DNA from: JBBDXA01 sp040902585
Lineage (GTDB): Bacteria; Planctomycetota; Phycisphaerae; Phycisphaerales; Phycisphaeraceae
Direction of reading: 5' to 3'
Length of the DNA: 9,348 nt
Assembly (NCBI GenBank): GCA_040902585.1
Contig: JBBDXA010000014.1
Coordinates: 1 to 9,348 of the forward strand
In this document: positions 6,146 to 9,348 of the stretch, piece by piece
How positions within the stretch are numbered: the stretch's first letter is position 1
How the letters are laid out: every line of letters starts with the position of its first letter
Program-made: the position numbers and the translations under genes
Notes under the pieces: model-generated
The model's input: only the letters and a program-made list of their open reading frames with translations
Database searches by the model: none
What the model was told of the DNA's origin: nothing

Positions 6146-6176
6146 GATTGACTCCCCTCCCTCCCAGGGAGGGGCT
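6146..6176 (+). repeat. Family C hairpin repeat, copy 1
   Basis: A 31-nt element: GATTGACT, then CCCCTCCCT-ccc-AGGGAGGGG (perfect 9-bp stem, 3-nt loop), then CT. It matches the copy at 6578-6608 on the opposite strand in 28 of 31 bases. Each copy points away from the gene it follows. No T-run follows the stem. Confidence 0.8.
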
Positions 6177-6244
6177 GTCGAGCGGATTGCAAGGTGGTGA
6201 GCGGAGGCGTGGGGCGCGCAAAGTGCGTCAACGAAAACGGTTCG

Positions 6245-6520
6245 TCATGCCCCGACAAGCAAACGATAAATCACCGCAAGGCCGACGAGAACGCCCAGCA
6301 CCACGGCAATCCAGACACGCAGCACCATTCTCTTGCGTCGGCACCGGAAGCACATGAATCGCGCGGGTCGATCGATACCTGCAATTGAAGCAGCTCCGGC
6401 AAACGGACTGACGCGAGGCAGAATGCAATCTGAGCCTTCGCTCGGTTGGCACCATTGGTGACAGCGGACGCACATGCGATGAAAGGCACGGTCCGGAATA
6501 TCGGTTGGGGCGAGGGGCAT
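6245..6520 (-). CDS. Possible small two-CxxC, single-helix membrane protein
   Basis: 91 residues in a leftward frame. It has CVRC (17-20) and CFRC (57-60), which could together bind one metal as a split zinc ribbon. Next come RRKR (61-64) and one hydrophobic helix (about 66-88, RVWIAVVLGVLVGLAVIYRL type), with a short tail. This order (cysteine pairs, basic patch, helix) looks like a real membrane-anchored zinc-ribbon protein with the ribbon on the cytoplasmic side, and is hard to get by chance. Against it: no Shine-Dalgarno before the ATG at 6518-6520, and the middle (25-55) is unremarkable. The sequence before the start is AT-rich (TAATTAATAG), so a leaderless start is possible. I recognise no family and give no function. 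Confidence 0.5.
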   Translation of the reverse strand: MPLAPTDIPDRAFHRMCVRCHQWCQPSEGSDCILPRVSPFAGAASIAGIDRPARFMCFRCRRKRMVLRVWIAVVLGVLVGLAVIYRLLVGA

Positions 6521-6577
6521 GACTATTAATTAGTTTCAAAGGTTGCCCCTCGTACTCCGTCCGCCCGACCCTCCCCT

Positions 6578-6608
6578 AACCCCTCCCTGAGAGGGAGGGG
6601 AATCAATC
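6578..6608 (-). repeat. Family C hairpin repeat, copy 2
   Basis: Minus-strand copy of the element at 6146: GATTGATT, then CCCCTCCCT-ctc-AGGGAGGGG, then TT. It lies 19 nt after the stop of the TPR-redoxin gene. Of the three differences, one is in the loop and two are outside the stem, so the 9-bp stem is fully kept. On the plus strand a further CCCTCCCCTAA lies just beside it. Confidence 0.8.
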
Positions 6609-6610
6609 AA

Positions 6611-6626
6611 ATCCATCCATCCATCC
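6611..6626. repeat. (ATCC)4 short tandem repeat
   Basis: Four perfect ATCC units sit directly after the TPR-redoxin stop codon, between it and the family C hairpin. It is outside coding sequence, so length change would not alter the protein. Confidence 0.85.
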
Positions 6627-6627
6627 G

Positions 6628-9039
6628 TCACTCACTCGTCTTCGCCACGCTGCCGCTTCCGCCCTTCACAGGCAGCTTGAGCAATCGCCCCGCTTCCTTC
6701 AGCAGGAACTTCCCATCCATGAACGGCTCAAACCCCACATCCTGCCAGCGGACCAGGCCGTTGGCATCGATCAGGAACGTGCCGTGCAGCGGCTGCTTTT
6801 CGAAGTCGTCGTAAGCGCGGTAGTCCTTGAAGATGGAGAGGTCGGCGTTGCTCACGAGCTGGAACGCGAAGCCGCCGTCCTTTTCCACGGGCTTCAAGGC
6901 TTTGTGCAGGTCAACCACGTTGTCAGTGCTGACGCCCACGATCTCGATGCCGGCCTTGGTGAATTCTTCCACCATCGGGGCGAAGGCGTTCAATTGCTCG
7001 GTGCAGTGAACGCAGCCGTAGCCGAGGTAGAAGATGACGATGACGGGCTTGCCGTGGTAGCGGTCCAGGCCGACGATCTTGCCATCGCCATCAGGCAGCT
7101 TCCAGGAGGGCGCGGGTGAGGGCGACCAGCGGAAGGGCCCGAGCGTATCAAGCGAAGGGCGGATGCCGCTGTCGTTGCGGAGGGTCAGCGCGGGCCGCCA
7201 GTCTTCTTTGAGCAGGCCGACTTCTTTGGCGATCGGCGCGAGTCGTGCGAACGGGGCAGCCTTCAGGTCCACCTGTGCGGCGAGTTCGTGAAGCTGTTTG
7301 AAGGTCTCGACAGCCGCGTCCTTGCGTCCAGCGCGGAACTGGATATCCGCCAGGACCGCCAGCGGATGGGTCTGATTCTTTCGCTTGCTCACTTCGCCCT
7401 TGGCGGTGTCTTCGGCCTTCTTGGCGTCGCCTGCTTCGAAGTAGGCGTAAGCAAGCCGCCACTTGGGCGTGTCCTTGGCCGCTTCGATGAGCTTGATGGC
7501 TTCGTCCTTCTTTCCGTCCGCCATTGCCAGCCAGCCGCGGATTTCATTCAGCGCAGTCTCGGCCTTTTGCACAGGATCGTTGAGCTTCTTGCGGGCGTCT
7601 TCGCGGGCCTTGGTGACTGCCTTTTCATCTTTCTTTTCTTCGGTGGCCTTCGCCGCAGCGTCGTCGCCGGCCTTGTCCTGGGCAGCTTTCTTCTCCGTGA
7701 GAAACGTATCAAGCTCCGCGACCATTGCCTCCGCGCCGGGGCGATCGCCCTTGGCCAGCAGAGCCACGCCGCCGATGCGCAGGTTGCGAATGCGATCGTT
7801 GTCATCCTCCGCACTCAGGTACACGTTCCCGGTGCAGGCGAGGATTTCATCCCACATCTCAAAGCGTTCCAGGACATCGAACAATCGCCTCTTGCCGTAG
7901 GTGTTGCTGCCGCCACCGTTGTTGTATTTGGGATGGCGAGGCAGTTCGATCATGTTCATCGCCAGGTCAGCCGCGTCGCCCACCCTGCCGATGCTCATGA
8001 GCGATCGACACAGCCATTCGTTGTTGTGGGCGTAGTTGTGAATCTGGTCCGGCATGACGCGGTCGCGCATCATGAAGGCGTGATCGGTGCGTGCGGACGC
8101 TTCCTGCTGCCAGGCGGCGTCGTCGTAGCGCTGCACCTTGTCGAAGATGTGGCCGGCCATGTGCCACATGTGGGCGATGCCGGGCGCGCTCTGTCCGCAG
8201 CGAGCCGCTGAGTTCAGGGCCGTGGCCGCGCGCTTGCCGTCCCACAGGTGAATGCGGTAGTGATGCACAGGGTGCATGGGGTTCGCCGCCAGCACCTGCT
8301 GAAGGATCGCATCGACCGCCTGGTAGCTGGAGATGGGGATCGAGCCACGCCATTCCCACAGGTGCAGCCCGAGGAAGGCCTTGGCTTCGATGTCATCGGG
8401 AAAGTCGTGCGTGATCGCTTCGAGGGCATCGATGAACGCCTGCTTGCGTTCCTTGTCCTTCTTGGGGTCGGCGTTCAGATACGCGTTTTGAGCTTCGATG
8501 TACATCTGCTCGCGCTTGGAGGCTTTGTCCTTGAGCTCCATCGCCTTCTGGATGAAAGGCTTGCCGCGTTTGACGTTGGAATCATTGGCCATCGCCATGC
8601 CCAGGTAGGCGATTGCGCAGTCGGGGTCGATCATCGCCGCCTGCCGGAAGCTGCGTTCCGCTTCGTAGTACCAGAAGCCATGAAGCTGACCGATGCCCTG
8701 GTTGATGAATCGCTGAACCTCGGGGTTCTTGGTCGTGACGGGGAAGTTGATGCGCCCGGTACCGGGCATGAGGTAGGCTTTTTGGCGCGGGCCCTGGTTG
8801 AAGGCTTCGCCGTGACTGGAGTGGCCGGGGAGCGGGCCGGTGTCGGGGGCGGCGGGGGCGGCGGGGGTGACGCCTTCGGCGGGTTTTGCAGTCGCGGACG
8901 CATCGGCTTGGGCACTTGCGGCGGCGGCCGGGGCAGCGGGCTTCTCCGGCGGGGCATCCTCCTCCGCCAGCACCGGCCACGCGACCAGCGCTGTCACGAG
9001 TAAAGCCAGCAGCCATCGACGAAACGTTGATTCGATCAT
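6628..9039 (-). CDS. Secreted TPR protein with C-terminal redoxin domain
   Basis: 803 residues. Residues 1-25 are a signal peptide (RRWLLALLVTALVAWPVLA), followed by an Ala/Pro-rich linker (26-70). Residues about 106-611 are helical TPR-like repeats, with a family-typical His-rich stretch: HPVHHY (256-261), HMWHMAGHIFDK (290-301) and HNYAHN (334-339). A Lys/Glu/Ala-rich insert at 447-496 may be coiled coil. Residues about 644-789 are an AhpC/TSA-TlpA-like thioredoxin fold with CVHC (Cys676, Cys679) after VIVIFYLGYG. The CxxC suggests dithiol-disulfide exchange or peroxide reduction in the periplasm; the TPR part probably holds a partner. Its substrate is unknown. AGGA 8 nt before the ATG at 9037-9039 favours this start over one three codons upstream, and the signal peptide fits it. 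A perfect TATAAT lies 30 bp upstream. Confidence 0.92.
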   Translation of the reverse strand: MIESTFRRWLLALLVTALVAWPVLAEEDAPPEKPAAPAAAASAQADASATAKPAEGVTPAAPAAPDTGPLPGHSSHGEAFNQGPRQKAYLMPGTGRINFPVTTKNPEVQRFINQGIGQLHGFWYYEAERSFRQAAMIDPDCAIAYLGMAMANDSNVKRGKPFIQKAMELKDKASKREQMYIEAQNAYLNADPKKDKERKQAFIDALEAITHDFPDDIEAKAFLGLHLWEWRGSIPISSYQAVDAILQQVLAANPMHPVHHYRIHLWDGKRAATALNSAARCGQSAPGIAHMWHMAGHIFDKVQRYDDAAWQQEASARTDHAFMMRDRVMPDQIHNYAHNNEWLCRSLMSIGRVGDAADLAMNMIELPRHPKYNNGGGSNTYGKRRLFDVLERFEMWDEILACTGNVYLSAEDDNDRIRNLRIGGVALLAKGDRPGAEAMVAELDTFLTEKKAAQDKAGDDAAAKATEEKKDEKAVTKAREDARKKLNDPVQKAETALNEIRGWLAMADGKKDEAIKLIEAAKDTPKWRLAYAYFEAGDAKKAEDTAKGEVSKRKNQTHPLAVLADIQFRAGRKDAAVETFKQLHELAAQVDLKAAPFARLAPIAKEVGLLKEDWRPALTLRNDSGIRPSLDTLGPFRWSPSPAPSWKLPDGDGKIVGLDRYHGKPVIVIFYLGYGCVHCTEQLNAFAPMVEEFTKAGIEIVGVSTDNVVDLHKALKPVEKDGGFAFQLVSNADLSIFKDYRAYDDFEKQPLHGTFLIDANGLVRWQDVGFEPFMDGKFLLKEAGRLLKLPVKGGSGSVAKTSE

Positions 9040-9069
9040 GAAGAGCATCCTGAAGTTCGTAGTCCCGCA

Positions 9070-9075
9070 ATTATA
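9070..9075 (-). promoter_or_regulatory. -10 element of the TPR-redoxin gene
   Basis: A perfect TATAAT on the minus strand, 30 bp before the ATG, gives a leader of roughly 24 nt that contains the AGGA ribosome site. No good -35 is found at 16-18 bp spacing (GCGTGA at 17), so an activator or another sigma factor may be needed. Confidence 0.55.
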
Positions 9076-9124
9076 CCGCAACGGATGAATACTCACGCGG
9101 ATTGCAGGAATACCGGGAGCACCT

Positions 9125-9161
9125 GGAGCACCATCCCGAAAGGGTGGTGCTATTAGCGCAC
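9125..9161 (+). repeat. Family B hairpin repeat, copy 2 (left arm of inverted pair)
   Basis: GGAGCACCATCCC-GAAA-GGGTGGTGCT plus ATTAGCGCAC. The stem is AGCACCA/TGGTGCT, a bulged T, CCC/GGG and a GAAA loop. 36 of 37 bases match the reverse complement of 9278-9314. Just before it, GGAGCACCT at 9116-9124 is a direct partial duplicate of its first nine bases. Confidence 0.85.
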
Positions 9162-9204
9162 GGCTTTCTCTGGCGACGTTGGCCGCAGCACTTGGGTGTA
9201 GCGA

Positions 9205-9220
9205 GCCGCCGGGAGGCGGC
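9205..9220. repeat. GCCGCC-GGGA-GGCGGC hairpin inside the inverted pair
   Basis: A perfect 6-bp stem with a GGGA loop, within GCGAGCCGCC...GGCGGCGAAGC. It lies in the 116-bp interval (9162-9277) between the two family B copies. It has the look of another dispersed palindrome, but only one copy is visible here. No gene is seen in 9097-9348. Confidence 0.55.
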
Positions 9221-9277
9221 GAAGCGGATCGGCGGACACGGCAGTGACGATGGTAGCGACGGTGACAACAGTTTTAT

Positions 9278-9314
9278 GTGCGCCAATAGCACCACCCTTT
9301 CGGGATGGTGCTCC
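9278..9314 (-). repeat. Family B hairpin repeat, copy 3 (right arm of inverted pair)
   Basis: Minus-strand copy of the 9125 element, differing at one base of 37 (A to G in the tail after the hairpin). With copy 2 it forms a long inverted repeat around 116 bp, like paired REP elements. Confidence 0.85.
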
Positions 9315-9348
9315 CCGATGCACTCCATTCCTCGATTCCCCCGCTCCT

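Noticed and set aside
6228..6539. Alternative leftward frame overlapping the two-CxxC protein
   Set aside because: Arg/Ser/Cys-rich without domain order; the frame at 6245-6520 has a coherent cysteine-pair and helix layout.
7288..9003. Long plus-strand frames (7288-8211, 8248-9003)
   Set aside because: Antisense shadows of the TPR-redoxin gene, whose reading frame has a signal peptide, repeats and a CxxC redoxin domain.
9071..9328. 85-codon leftward frame at the right end
   Set aside because: It is built from the two family B repeats and the hairpin between them, and runs through the TATAAT of the next gene.

Overview
The window looks like one scaffold piece from a high-GC bacterium, most likely a Planctomycetota of the Phycisphaerae type. 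The grounds are a PEP-CTERM/exosortase-sorted surface protein, several secreted proteins with long Ala/Pro linkers, a TPR-redoxin fusion of a kind common in planctomycetes, and many short GC-rich palindromic repeats between genes. No marker gene fixes the lineage, so this is inference. A run of 10 Ns at 1970-1979 shows it is a draft assembly, and gene adjacency across that point is not proven.

Left end (1-905). A secreted protein with a GYRWDG motif runs leftward off the window edge. It is preceded by a cobalamin (B12) riboswitch at about 625-812 with a good sigma70-like promoter just upstream (828-856). Divergently, peptide deformylase (def, 906-1418) has an extended -10 element almost at its start codon and no Shine-Dalgarno sequence, so its mRNA may be leaderless. 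A perfect 7-bp dyad lies between the two promoters.

Middle (1400-3780). def converges on a small four-helix DMT-family (DUF486-type) membrane protein. Across the N gap follows a secreted tandem cyanophycinase-like (peptidase S51) protein in which both halves keep a full Ser-His-Glu triad. def, the DMT protein and the S51 protein all end in the same 25-bp palindromic repeat (family A), and the repeat itself supplies the TAA stop codon.

Right part (3781-9348). This holds a PEP-CTERM protein (leftward), a small secreted protein (rightward), a possible 91-residue two-CxxC membrane protein (leftward), and an 803-residue secreted TPR protein with a C-terminal redoxin domain (leftward). Two further hairpin repeat families occur here. 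Family C (31 nt, 9-bp stem) follows the small secreted gene and the TPR-redoxin gene. Family B (bulged stem with GNRA-like loop) occurs at 3657 and as a 37-bp inverted pair at 9125/9278, with a covarying base pair between copies.

There is no obvious single pathway. Most products are exported or membrane-bound, and only peptide deformylase is a cytosolic housekeeping enzyme. The points most worth a second look are the B12-riboswitch-controlled secreted protein, the stop-codon-donating repeat, and the doubly active tandem S51 protein. No tRNA, rRNA, CRISPR array or transposase gene was seen.
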